Origin: Phycisphaerae bacterium
Lineage (GTDB): Bacteria > Planctomycetota > Phycisphaerae > Sedimentisphaerales > SM23-30
Reading direction: 5' to 3'
Assembly (NCBI GenBank): GCA_016342495.1
Contig: JAEIOG010000003.1
Span: forward strand, 26,800 to 90,799
DNA: 64,000 bases
The translations under genes were made by a program, and so were the position numbers. Each line of letters starts with the position of its first letter. The stretch's first letter is position 1. Shown here in pieces: positions 8,179 through 18,903 of the stretch. The notes beneath the pieces are model-generated. The model ran no database searches. It saw only the letters and a program-made list of their open reading frames with translations, and was not told the origin of the DNA.

Positions 8179-11100
8179 TTACTCCTGCCAATGCAATATC
8201 GGATAGCCGCCAGCGGGGGGCATTTGCCAGATATCTTCGCTGCCATTGGCGGTTTCACCGAGGAAATCCCAGCCGGCGTTGAGGTAGGTTTCTATATTCT
8301 GCATCGCTGCGGTGTCTAAGCCGGTGCCGCCATCGCTGGTGGATTGACCGGAAGTTTCGGTGTCCCAGAAGCATGCTGTAATTGTTATACTGTCATTATT
8401 ATCGCCGCATAAGCCGCCCAGATAATCATTAGCATTAACTGCACCGCTGGCATAGCAATTGATTAGACTGCCATTGCTGAGATATCCGCATAAGCCGCCA
8501 ACAAAATAATCACCACTGACTGTGCCAATTGCATAACTATTTGACATGCTGCTAGTGGCAAAATTACCACATAAACCGCCAAGATAATAATAGCCATTTA
8601 CGTTACAGCTGGCATAACACGCGGTGATCCCTGCATCTGAAATGCCTCCGCATAAACCACCAAGATATTTATAACCACTGATCGCTCCGCTGGTATAACA
8701 ATTAGTTACACTGCCATTGCTGAGCTTTCCGCATAAGCCGCCAAGATACCGTGAGCCAGATCCGCCAGTGATATTGGCTATTATACCCAGATTTTCAATT
8801 TTGGCGGTTGGCCCTGATATGCTGCCAAACAAACCCAGATAATCATTGCCTGCTCCAGCGGTGTCAATTGTCAGATTGCTGATAATATGGCCATCGCCAT
8901 TGAAAACGCCGCTAAAGGATATGCCAGCAAATGTGTCTGTTGAATTATCTGTGTCTCTGGCGATGATTGCATTGTCAAAAGTATAGCCGGCCAGATCAAT
9001 ATCAGCTGTAAGGATGAAATGCTTATCCAGCAGCGTGACATCGGTGCCGATAGAGATCAGTTGCCCGGCGGTGCTAACTTGATAAGGATCAGCTGTGGTG
9101 CCCAGACCAGCAAATGGCTTTGTAACTTTTTTATTCATCCAGCATTCCAGTAATTGCTGGAGGTCAGCAATGTTAATCTGGCCATCAGTAATTAAATCTA
9201 TTTCTTTGCCTGGATGATTTGGGTCGCTACAATCTGTTAACCAGTATTCACTCAGTAAGGCAAATTCTTCCAGATTCACACTATTAATAACATTTAGAAT
9301 AATTGCTACTGTTTTGTCTTCCAGTATGCCATTAATTTCTTTGATTGCTAAAACAGTTGAATTGTATCCAAAATCTAGAAGGCTCACATCTATTATTGCT
9401 GTTACTGTTGTCTGGTCATTGGGATCACTGGAAACACCATTATCAGGTGATACCGAAATGATCCATGGGCAATCATAAACTATTTCCCAATCCAGAATAT
9501 TTCCACCTTCATTAAAAATTTTAAAACTAATGGTCTCTTGGACGCTGGCATCGGAAATATCTAAAACAAAATTTTGTTGTGACAGGCCGATGCCCGGTGT
9601 CTTACCTAAACTGATAATCATATCAACAGCATCGCCGCGTTTGGCATAAGTATTAGCTGATGGGCTTTGACTCATAATTGCCCCAGATGGAATTGTTGGG
9701 CTGTAGCCATAGGAAATCTCGCCTACAACTAGTTCGGCATCGGCGATAGCAGTTCTCGCCTGTACTTGTATCATTGATAAAATTTCAGGGACAATTGTTT
9801 CATAAATATAAAAACTGAAAGGAACTTCTACATCTGCTAAAATGCCATCGACATCGCTGATAATTAAAAAATCTTCATAACCGCCAGTTTCCAGCATGCT
9901 GATATCAAATGTTGCCGTGACAGTTGTCCGGTCCGCAGGATTAAGCGAGCTGCCTGATTCTGGTGTGATTATTACATCTAAGGAAGATGGACCTGATACC
10001 TGCCAGTTTAAGGCATTCTCCCCTGCATTAAATACTTCAAAACTGAGAATTAATGTTGCGGTGGTATCGGGCATATCAGGGTCATAGACCAGATTCCCAA
10101 AGCCAATTGCCGGTGACTGGCCTAAGCTCACAACTATATTTATTGCATCGCCAGTTTCAGCAAAACTACCAAATGGGTTTTGGCTTATAACCAGACCGCT
10201 GGCAATATCTTCACTGTAAGCATAAGAAATATCACCAACAATCAAACCAGAGTTGACAATGGTTGCTTCAGCCTGAGCCTGGGTCATGAAAATTACATTT
10301 GGAATCATTATAATATCAAGATTCTGCCAACGCAAAATTGGATAGTCGTCAATCGGCATGTACCAGATATCAGCAGTGCCGTTTATCGACAAACCTGCAA
10401 AGTCCCAGCCAGCATCAAGATAGGTGCTTATGTTTTGCATTTGAGCGGTTGTTAAACCAATGCCACCTGCACTGGTTGTTGTACCTGAAATTTCAGTATC
10501 CCAAAAGCAATTATTTATGATACCCGTTATATCAACAAAATGCTCAATGTACGGGCCTTGATACCACAGGTAGTCACGTTGTTCAAAAGTTCGAGTCAGA
10601 TTATCTCGACAAATTCCATTAGATACGATTCCAGAAGCATAGCAGTTTTCAATGATACCTATATCATTGATTTCACATATTCCGCAAGAAGCAATACAGT
10701 TCGTGTAGCAGTCATTTATAATTCCACCACTACCTACATCAATGCTGTAAGCATAAAAATACCCGATTTTCCGATACTCAGTAAGTTTTCTTTTATTGTA
10801 ACCACAAATGCCGCCGGAGCTATCGCCTGACATATTACCTGTTACAAAAGATTGATGAATTTCACCGCAATTATAACCACAAATGCCGCCGATATATTCT
10901 GAATTTTTTCCGGAAATAATATTAACATTTTCCAGACCGAGATTCTTTATAACAGCATCATAACCGGTTTTGCCAAATAAACCCAGATAGCTATTATTTG
11001 GATCTGCATTAGCTGTGCAAATAGTGAGATTTTGGATAATATAACCATTACCGTTGAAAGTTCCATCAAAATCATACCCCTGATGACCATCAGAGAAACT

Positions 11101-12894
11101 GTCAGTATCTGGAACAATGACAGCGGTGGCGAAAGTATAATCTGCTAAATCAATGTCGGTATTCAAAATAAAACATCTATTTAATACTCTTTGATTTGAG
11201 CCGATGGCTATCAACTGCTTAGCTGAAGAAATCTGATATGGATTAACTGAAGAACCATCACCTCCATCAAACTTATGAAGGTAAACCGTGACAATTTGGT
11301 CATCAGCGATTCCATCAATATCACTGATTACTAAATCTGTCACGAAATCCCCAAATTCTGCTTGAGAGGAATCAATTGTTACATTAACAATACATATGTC
11401 ATTAGGATCAACATCGCTAACTGTCTCAGGAGAAATAGCAACTATCCAGGGGCACTCATAGGAAATCTGCCAATCGAGCAAATTTCCGCCAGAATTATAA
11501 ACTTCAAAGCTAAATGTTTGAAGTTCGGCATCGTTTGTAGATAAAAATTCAATTTCTTCCTGAGAAATACCAATTGATGGGGCTTGCCCTAAGCTGATAA
11601 CCAGATCGATAGCTATTCCAGTCGAATCCACAGGCCCATAAATACTTTGTTGGATTACAAATCCCGAATTAATTGTAGAATTATATTTAAAAGTAATATC
11701 ACCAATAGTAAAACCAGCATTGATTAAAGTAGTTTGGGCATCGGTTTTTTCCATTGCTACAACAACTGGCGGGTAAAAAGCATCGAAGTCCTGCCATGCA
11801 AGTGCAGGGTATCCATCCATTATCCATATATCTTCTGATCCATTGGTAGTTTCATTAACAAAATCCCAATTTACATCCAGAAAAGTATTGATGTCTTGCA
11901 TTTGGACTGTACTACGCCCTAACCAGTCCCCCAAACTTCCATCTAATCGAGCTGTATCCATATCCCAAAAACCGTTAATAGATTGACTACTATATGATTC
12001 CCCAAAAACACCACCTATTTCAATTGAATCCCTACCTGCCTGAACATAACCGGCCGAATAATAATTAGCAATAGTACCACGATAGAAATAACCACAAAAA
12101 CCACCAATTTCACTAGAATCAATGCCCGCAATGACAGTTGCTTGCGAATAGCAATTATCTATAGTGCATAATCTAGAATCTCCACAAAATCCGCCAATTC
12201 CACTTGAACCATCATTGCCAATCACTGTTCCTTTTGAATAGCAACAATCTACATTAGTATACTGCTTATAACCAAACAGGCAGCCAATGTACTGATTACC
12301 AATGACATTACAGCTTGCATAGCACTTGCTTATATTGTTTTCTCTACTACTTCCACATAGCCCTCCTACACTCAGCCTTCCTTTTACATTACCAATTACA
12401 AAACAATTATATGCAGCAGTATATTTTATATATCCACATAAACCACCAACATAATAAGAATCATCTCCTCCCACAATATTTACACTTTTTAAGCCAAGAT
12501 TTTTGATTTCTGAACCCTCGCCTTCACAATGACCAAATAAACCCAGATAGTCATTATTTGTCTGCGAGGCATCAATAATTAAATTTGAAATAGAATGGCC
12601 ATTACCATTAAATATACCGCTAAAACTTGTTCCTTGGAAACCATAATCTGTCGAGGGATCCGGGGCAATAACCGCCTTATCAAAAATATAACCCAAAAAA
12701 TCAATATCAGCAGTCAGAATGAAATGCTTATCATAATCTGCTATAGTCTGGCCCAGATTTATCAGGTCGGCGGCGGTTGCTATCTGGTAGGGATCCGCTT
12801 CGCTGCCGTTACCGCCATCAAAAGCGGTGGCTGTAGCGGAAAAAACGACTAGCAATGTTGAAATAGCTAAACCCAGCGACAATATTCTTCTCAT
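8179..12894 (-). CDS. Giant secreted GLUG-repeat protein with PASTA-like, BACON/Ig-like and internal dockerin-like modules (paralog 1)
   Basis: Signal peptide MRRILSLGLAISTLLVVFSATATA (likely start 12894; ORF extends to 12933); many GLUG units (YLGGLCG...NCYASG); PASTA-like segments (MTQAQAEATIVNSGLIVGDISYAYSEDIASGLVISQNPFG); dockerin-like SVNLEEFALLSEYWLTDCSDPN...DGQINIADLQQLLECWM. Confidence 0.85.
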   Translation of the reverse strand: MRRILSLGLAISTLLVVFSATATAFDGGNGSEADPYQIATAADLINLGQTIADYDKHFILTADIDFLGYIFDKAVIAPDPSTDYGFQGTSFSGIFNGNGHSISNLIIDASQTNNDYLGLFGHCEGEGSEIKNLGLKSVNIVGGDDSYYVGGLCGYIKYTAAYNCFVIGNVKGRLSVGGLCGSSRENNISKCYASCNVIGNQYIGCLFGYKQYTNVDCCYSKGTVIGNDGSSGIGGFCGDSRLCTIDNCYSQATVIAGIDSSEIGGFCGYFYRGTIANYYSAGYVQAGRDSIEIGGVFGESYSSQSINGFWDMDTARLDGSLGDWLGRSTVQMQDINTFLDVNWDFVNETTNGSEDIWIMDGYPALAWQDFDAFYPPVVVAMEKTDAQTTLINAGFTIGDITFKYNSTINSGFVIQQSIYGPVDSTGIAIDLVISLGQAPSIGISQEEIEFLSTNDAELQTFSFEVYNSGGNLLDWQISYECPWIVAISPETVSDVDPNDICIVNVTIDSSQAEFGDFVTDLVISDIDGIADDQIVTVYLHKFDGGDGSSVNPYQISSAKQLIAIGSNQRVLNRCFILNTDIDLADYTFATAVIVPDTDSFSDGHQGYDFDGTFNGNGYIIQNLTICTANADPNNSYLGLFGKTGYDAVIKNLGLENVNIISGKNSEYIGGICGYNCGEIHQSFVTGNMSGDSSGGICGYNKRKLTEYRKIGYFYAYSIDVGSGGIINDCYTNCIASCGICEINDIGIIENCYASGIVSNGICRDNLTRTFEQRDYLWYQGPYIEHFVDITGIINNCFWDTEISGTTTSAGGIGLTTAQMQNISTYLDAGWDFAGLSINGTADIWYMPIDDYPILRWQNLDIIMIPNVIFMTQAQAEATIVNSGLIVGDISYAYSEDIASGLVISQNPFGSFAETGDAINIVVSLGQSPAIGFGNLVYDPDMPDTTATLILSFEVFNAGENALNWQVSGPSSLDVIITPESGSSLNPADRTTVTATFDISMLETGGYEDFLIISDVDGILADVEVPFSFYIYETIVPEILSMIQVQARTAIADAELVVGEISYGYSPTIPSGAIMSQSPSANTYAKRGDAVDMIISLGKTPGIGLSQQNFVLDISDASVQETISFKIFNEGGNILDWEIVYDCPWIISVSPDNGVSSDPNDQTTVTAIIDVSLLDFGYNSTVLAIKEINGILEDKTVAIILNVINSVNLEEFALLSEYWLTDCSDPNHPGKEIDLITDGQINIADLQQLLECWMNKKVTKPFAGLGTTADPYQVSTAGQLISIGTDVTLLDKHFILTADIDLAGYTFDNAIIARDTDNSTDTFAGISFSGVFNGDGHIISNLTIDTAGAGNDYLGLFGSISGPTAKIENLGIIANITGGSGSRYLGGLCGKLSNGSVTNCYTSGAISGYKYLGGLCGGISDAGITACYASCNVNGYYYLGGLCGNFATSSMSNSYAIGTVSGDYFVGGLCGYLSNGSLINCYASGAVNANDYLGGLCGDNNDSITITACFWDTETSGQSTSDGGTGLDTAAMQNIETYLNAGWDFLGETANGSEDIWQMPPAGGYPILHWQE

Positions 12895-13026
12895 AACAAT
12901 TCTCCTGTTAAATCTGGCCCCCAAACTTACCATATAAGTACTGTACCCTTTTAGCTACCGTTTTTCAAGGAAAAAGTAAGTTTATTAAGTCTTTTTTGCT
13001 CATAAGGATATTATTGCCAATTAAAG

Positions 13027-16000
13027 CTATTGTCCCTGCCAATACAATATCGGATAGCCACCGGCGGGGGGCATTTGCCAGATATCTTCGCTGCCATTGG
13101 CGGTTTCACCGAGGAAATCCCAGCCGGCGTTGAGGTAGGTTTCTATATTCTGCATCGCTGCGGTAGTTAAGCCAGTGCCGCCGGCACTGGTTGTCTGACC
13201 GGAAGTTTCGGTGTCCCAGAAGCAGGAATAAAACACACCTTCAAAATTATAGCCACAAAATCCACCAATATCAGTTGAGCCATTGCCCGATACAATCGCC
13301 CCGATGGAATAGCAATAATTAATATGATCCTGATAATTTTCGCCGCAGAAGCCACCAATTTTTGTTGAATTCAAACCTGAACTTACAGTTGCTAAAGAGT
13401 AACAATTATCCGTGGAAGATCTGGTTGAAATGCCACAGAAACCGCCGATAGATTCAGAATTATCATTGCCTGTAACAGTTCCCAAACAATAACAACTTTT
13501 AACACTCCCTGTGTGTTTTTCGCCTATAAAGCCTCCAACTGCATAATTGCCGGTCAAACTGCAATTAGCATAACTGTCAATAATATTGCCAGTATTGCTA
13601 TAGCCGCACAGACCGCCTACATAGCTATTGCCGCTGATATTGCCGGTAACATAACAATTATCGATGGTTCCCAGCAAAATTCCACCGCATAGCCCGCCAA
13701 CACAATTGGAATCTTGACCAACAGTAATATTAATATTAACCAGACCCAGATTCTTAATTTCAGTATTCTGTCCCATTGGACCGGTAAACAGCCCGATATA
13801 ATCTTCGTTATTTGATGAAGCATCTATCGTTAAATTAGAAATAATATGGCCATCACCATTGAAAGTTCCATAAAAAGCATAGCCTTCGAAAGTTATATTG
13901 GAACTATCGGTATCTTGGCCGATAACCGCGTGGTCAAAAGTATAGCCGGCCAGATCAATATCAGCTGTCATAATGAAATTCTTATCTAGCAGATTATCAT
14001 TTGTGCCGATGGAAATCAGTTGATAAGCAGTGCTAACTTGATAAGGATCGGCCGTAGTGCCCTGGCCAAGAAATGGCTTTGTGACTTTTTTATTCATCCA
14101 GCATTCCAGTAATTGCTGGAGGTCAGCAATGTTAATCTGGCCATCAGTAATTAAATCTATTTCTTTGCATGAATCATTTGGGTCGCTACAATCTGTTAAC
14201 CAGTATTCACTCAGTAAGGCAAATTCATCTAAATTCACAGGATTAAAAAAAGTGAGATTGATCGTTACTGGAACCGAGCCTATTATTCCATTGACATCAC
14301 TAACCATTAATGTTGTTGCATAGTTGCCAACATTCAACGTGCTGGTATCTATTATTACCGAAACTGTTGCCTGATCATTAGTATTATTGGGATCACTGGA
14401 AACACCGGTATCAGGCGATACCGATATGACCCATGGACAATCATGATTTATCTGCCAGTTTAAGGTATTGCCACCACTATTGAATACTTCAAAGCTAATG
14501 GTTTCCTGAGTTTTAGTATCAGGGATATTTAAGGTGAAGTATTGCTGTGATAAACCGATACCCGGTGCTTCGCCTAAACTGATAACCATATCAACAGCAT
14601 CACCGCGTTTGGCATAAGTATCAACCGATGGGCTTTGACTTATAACTGACCCGGATGGAATTGTTGGGCTGTAGCCATAGGAGATGTTGCCTGCGACCAG
14701 TTCGGCATCGGCGATAGCGGTTTGGGCCCGCACTTGAGTCATTGATATAATATTAGGGACAATTGCTTCATAAATATAAAAACTGAAAGTTACAGCTACA
14801 TCATCTAAAATACCATCGGTATCGCTGATAATTAATGACACCTCATGGCTGCCAGCTTCCAGCATACTGATATCAAATGTTGCGGTGACAGTTGTCCGGT
14901 CCGTAGGATAAAGCGAGTTGCCTGATTCAGGTGCGATTATTGCATTCAAATAATTTGGGTCAGATACCTGCCAGTTTAGAGTATTTTCACCGGCATTGAA
15001 TACTTCAAAACTGACAATTAATGTTGCGGTGGTATCGGGCATATCATTAGCATAAACCAGATTACCAAAGCCAATTGCCGGGGATTTCCCTAAACTAACA
15101 ACTAAATCTACAGCATCGCCAACAATAGCAGCTTGACCGGCTGCTGGATATTGACTAATTATCATACCAGCCTGTACCGTCTCGCTATAGACATAATTAA
15201 TATCACCAATAACCAGTCCCACTGCAGTTAATGCAGTTTGCCACTGAACTTCAGTCAGAGCCACAATATCAGGAACCGCGATAAAATTCATATCAGCATC
15301 TGGGTCCTGCCAACGCAAAATTGGATAGTCATTAATCGGCATATACCAGATATCAGCAGTGCCGTTTATCGACAAACCTGCAAAGTCCCAGCCAGCATCA
15401 AGATAGGTGCTTATGTTTTGCATTTGAGCAGTTGGCAAGCCAGTGCCACCTGCACTGGTTGTGGCCTCTGAGCTTTCGGTATCCCAAAAGCAACTAGATA
15501 TTTCACTGTCAATATTTACAGTCACATCACGTGGACGTAAAAAAAATCCTAAATCCTCATACCAGGTATGACGAAAAATGTATGCAGGATTTGCCTCACA
15601 TATCGCATAATCCTTAGCCCCGATAGTATAACAATTATTAATTATCCCTAAATCATTGAATTTGCATATACCATTTGATACATCACATTCAGAATAGCAA
15701 TTACTTATAATACCCTGCTCAAATATGCTGCTTGGAGGTGAATAGTTAGAATTAACTGCGATAAAAGCAAAGTAACCATAGTTTATCCCGCAAATACCAC
15801 CGGAGTTATCTCCTTCTATGTTACCTGTAACGAAGGAATTATGAATTTCACCACAATTATAGCCACAGATACCTCCGATATATTCAGAATTTTCTCCGGC
15901 GATGATATTGACATTTTCCAGGCCTAGATTCTTTATAATGGCATCATAACCAGTTTTGCCAAATAAGCCCAGGTAGTCATTGCTATCATTGTTTGGATCA

Positions 16001-17370
16001 GCGTCAGTTAAGGTGTTAATGTTGAGATTGCGGATTATGTGGTCATTGCCATTAAAACTGCCGTTAAAAGCTATATACTGATCATTGTCATTGGTATAGA
16101 AAATATTTGGTGCGATTATTGCCGTTGTGAAGGTATAAGCGGATAAATCGATATCAGCGACAAGGATAAAATGCTTATCAAAAACAGATTCATACGAGCC
16201 CATAGCTATTAATTGCTCAGCTGATGAAATTTGATAAGGATTGGCCTCTGAGCCATTTCCTGTTGGGCCAAGATTTAGAACAATATTAATCGGCAACCCC
16301 AGCTGATCAACAATTCCAGAGGGATCTTGCCTGATAACTGAACCAGTTGGCACGGTAAAGCTATAGCCTGGCACGGTATAGCTATAGCCATAGGTGATAT
16401 CACCAAGAATAAAGCCTGCATCAGTAATAGCTGTTTGGGCATCAGCTTGAGTCATATTTATTACATTAGGAGTAATGATAGCATCAGGATATTGCCATAA
16501 AAACTCAGGATATCCACTTTCTCCCATCACCCAGATATCATCGGTGCCATTGGCGATTTCACTGACAAAATCCCAGCCGGCATAAAGGAAAGTGCTATAA
16601 TCCTGCATTTGAGCAGTAGTTAAACCTGTGCCGCCATCGCTGGTATTGATTCCAGATGTTTCTATATCCCAGAAACAGTTAACAATACTTCCATAATAAT
16701 TGTATTTGCATATACCACCATAATAGTTTCCGATAACAGTCCCGAGTGCATAGCAATTAGTTATACTGCCATGGTTATTGCTTCCACATAGGCCACCGAG
16801 ATTATTATACCCGGCAACATCGACCTTTGCATAAGAATTAATCACACTACCATAATAATTGTATCCGCATATACCCCCCATAAAATTATCTCCGAAAATT
16901 GAACCGTAAACATAGCAATTAATGATACTGCCAGAATTATTTGTGCCACATATACCTCCAAGATAGTCTGAATCAGTTCCGCCAAGGATAACGACATTTG
17001 TCATACCAAGATTTTTAATTATGGTTGCTGTCCCTGAAATTTGACCGAATAAACCAAGATAATCATTGTCTGCATCTGCTGTGTCGATTGTCAGATTGTT
17101 GATGATGTGACCATTGCCATCGAAAACGCCATCAAAAGAACGAATAACTGCCTCATCAAAAGTATATCCCGCCAGATCAATATCAGCGGTGAGGATGAAA
17201 TGCTTATCATAATCTGCTGTGGTCTGGCCCAGATTTATCAGCTGCTCGGCGGTAGCTATCTGGTAGGGATCTGCTTCGCTGCCATTTCCGCCATCAAAAG
17301 CGGTGGCTGTAGCGGAAAAAACGACTAGCAATGTCAAAATAGCTAAACCCAGCGACAATATCCTTCTCAT
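13027..17370 (-). CDS. Giant secreted GLUG-repeat protein with PASTA-like, BACON/Ig-like and internal dockerin-like modules (paralog 2)
   Basis: Same architecture and near-identical ends to 8179..12894; signal peptide MRRILSLGLAILTLLVVFSATATA (ORF extends to 17409). Confidence 0.85.
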   Translation of the reverse strand: MRRILSLGLAILTLLVVFSATATAFDGGNGSEADPYQIATAEQLINLGQTTADYDKHFILTADIDLAGYTFDEAVIRSFDGVFDGNGHIINNLTIDTADADNDYLGLFGQISGTATIIKNLGMTNVVILGGTDSDYLGGICGTNNSGSIINCYVYGSIFGDNFMGGICGYNYYGSVINSYAKVDVAGYNNLGGLCGSNNHGSITNCYALGTVIGNYYGGICKYNYYGSIVNCFWDIETSGINTSDGGTGLTTAQMQDYSTFLYAGWDFVSEIANGTDDIWVMGESGYPEFLWQYPDAIITPNVINMTQADAQTAITDAGFILGDITYGYSYTVPGYSFTVPTGSVIRQDPSGIVDQLGLPINIVLNLGPTGNGSEANPYQISSAEQLIAMGSYESVFDKHFILVADIDLSAYTFTTAIIAPNIFYTNDNDQYIAFNGSFNGNDHIIRNLNINTLTDADPNNDSNDYLGLFGKTGYDAIIKNLGLENVNIIAGENSEYIGGICGYNCGEIHNSFVTGNIEGDNSGGICGINYGYFAFIAVNSNYSPPSSIFEQGIISNCYSECDVSNGICKFNDLGIINNCYTIGAKDYAICEANPAYIFRHTWYEDLGFFLRPRDVTVNIDSEISSCFWDTESSEATTSAGGTGLPTAQMQNISTYLDAGWDFAGLSINGTADIWYMPINDYPILRWQDPDADMNFIAVPDIVALTEVQWQTALTAVGLVIGDINYVYSETVQAGMIISQYPAAGQAAIVGDAVDLVVSLGKSPAIGFGNLVYANDMPDTTATLIVSFEVFNAGENTLNWQVSDPNYLNAIIAPESGNSLYPTDRTTVTATFDISMLEAGSHEVSLIISDTDGILDDVAVTFSFYIYEAIVPNIISMTQVRAQTAIADAELVAGNISYGYSPTIPSGSVISQSPSVDTYAKRGDAVDMVISLGEAPGIGLSQQYFTLNIPDTKTQETISFEVFNSGGNTLNWQINHDCPWVISVSPDTGVSSDPNNTNDQATVSVIIDTSTLNVGNYATTLMVSDVNGIIGSVPVTINLTFFNPVNLDEFALLSEYWLTDCSDPNDSCKEIDLITDGQINIADLQQLLECWMNKKVTKPFLGQGTTADPYQVSTAYQLISIGTNDNLLDKNFIMTADIDLAGYTFDHAVIGQDTDSSNITFEGYAFYGTFNGDGHIISNLTIDASSNNEDYIGLFTGPMGQNTEIKNLGLVNINITVGQDSNCVGGLCGGILLGTIDNCYVTGNISGNSYVGGLCGYSNTGNIIDSYANCSLTGNYAVGGFIGEKHTGSVKSCYCLGTVTGNDNSESIGGFCGISTRSSTDNCYSLATVSSGLNSTKIGGFCGENYQDHINYCYSIGAIVSGNGSTDIGGFCGYNFEGVFYSCFWDTETSGQTTSAGGTGLTTAAMQNIETYLNAGWDFLGETANGSEDIWQMPPAGGYPILYWQGQ

Positions 17371-17581
17371 AACAATTCTCCTGTTAAATCTGGCCCCCAA
17401 ACTTGCCATATAAGTACTGTACGCTTTTAGCCACCGTTTTTCAAGGGAAAAGTGCTAATTATCTTCCTTTTACTCTATATTGGCTGGGATCTGGAGAAAT
17501 GGTTTATATAGTGCAGGACGAAATAGTGCCAGATAATATTCTGGGTATAAATATTTAAAAAAAGTGACTAATTCTTATATA

Positions 17582-17616
17582 TTTGCGTCTCTTGCAGCTT
17601 TAGCGACTTTTGCGTT
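17582..17616 (-). repeat. Dispersed repeat copy, reverse complement of AACGCAAAAGTCGCTAAAG...GACGCAAA
   Basis: tttgcgtctcttgcagctttagcgacttttgcgtt; shares the AACGCAAAAGTCGCTA core with 51121-51191. Confidence 0.7.
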
Positions 17617-17793
17617 GAAATATTAGAATTCGCATATTAACAGGCTTAACTGGTTTTATGTTTAAGTTGACTAACTTTTACCTTTAATTTAACATTTTAC
17701 CGATAATCTGGATATAATTTGAACTATTGTCACTTTTGATTTATACTCTGGATTATATAACTATTGAAGAATCATCATATAACAGGTAAAAAA

Positions 17794-18903
17794 ATGAAAA
17801 AAACTATCGTTATTATCCTATTATTAAATATCTTCTGCTTCGCTGCTGATAATGCCACTGAGACCAATGTCGCTGAAGAAACCAAACCGGCAAATATAGT
17901 AACCCTTGGCATTACCTTAAATATCAATAATGATGCCATTCACTCTGGCCATGTCATTGACCCCTTACTACCCCAGCTAAAGCAAATCGCAATCAGCACC
18001 GACCAGCGTAGCTTCGAAACCCAGGCCAGCCAGATAATCTATCAGGAAACCATGAGACAAATTTCTGAAATACTGCTCTATCAGAAAGCCAAAAAACAAT
18101 TAGCCAAAAATGGCGAAGTTGATGACATAATCGCCAGAATCCGCCTGTCAAAAATGCAGACTCTAATCAAAAACTATGGCGGCAATGAAGCATTGGCCCG
18201 GGCTGAACTGTCCAAAAAAGCGATCGATATTGATGAAGTACTCGACTCTGCCGTCCGGGCCGTTCTGGTAAGTAATTACCGCGATACCTATTTCCAGACA
18301 ACCAAAAGCATCAGCCGGGCAGATATGATAAAATATTATCAGGAACACTTAGAGGAATTCACTCTCGAAAGAAAAATACAGTTTCAGCTGATCGATATTC
18401 GTTTTGACCAGGTCGGCGGCAAAGACCAGGCTAATGAGTTGGCTAATGAATTAATGGCCCAGTTGTCCAATAATGCTGATTTTTCCGCTATGGTTCAAAA
18501 ATATTCCAATGGCTTCCTGCAAAGTAAAAATGGAATATGGCCCGAAATGAAAATTGACAATAATGGTAATGCCGAAGGGCTTAAAGAACTTTATCAACCT
18601 GTTATTGCGGCATTATCCAAAACTAAACCAAACCAACATAGCGGAATCATTGAATGTGCGGACAGATTTTTTGTCGCTAAACTCTTGAAAAAACAAGATG
18701 CCGGCACAATATCTTTCACCAAGGCACAATTGACAATCAAAAACAAACTACACGATCTGGAATGGGCCAAAATAGGGCAAAAACTCCAAAAACAAATGGA
18801 AAATGAAGCTGTTTTTGGTTATTTACCCACATTTTGCAGCAATACAACCAGGTTGGCATATCAAAAAATCATGAAAGAAGAGTTGGCTAATGCTAAACAA
18901 TAA
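17794..18903 (+). CDS. Probable SurA/PpiC-type peptidylprolyl isomerase, exported
   Basis: Signal peptide MKKTIVIILLLNIFCFAA; parvulin-like layout (YYQEHLEEFTLERKIQFQLIDIRFDQ... LMAQLSNNADFSAMVQKYSNGFLQSKNGIWPEM). Confidence 0.65.
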   Translation: MKKTIVIILLLNIFCFAADNATETNVAEETKPANIVTLGITLNINNDAIHSGHVIDPLLPQLKQIAISTDQRSFETQASQIIYQETMRQISEILLYQKAKKQLAKNGEVDDIIARIRLSKMQTLIKNYGGNEALARAELSKKAIDIDEVLDSAVRAVLVSNYRDTYFQTTKSISRADMIKYYQEHLEEFTLERKIQFQLIDIRFDQVGGKDQANELANELMAQLSNNADFSAMVQKYSNGFLQSKNGIWPEMKIDNNGNAEGLKELYQPVIAALSKTKPNQHSGIIECADRFFVAKLLKKQDAGTISFTKAQLTIKNKLHDLEWAKIGQKLQKQMENEAVFGYLPTFCSNTTRLAYQKIMKEELANAKQ

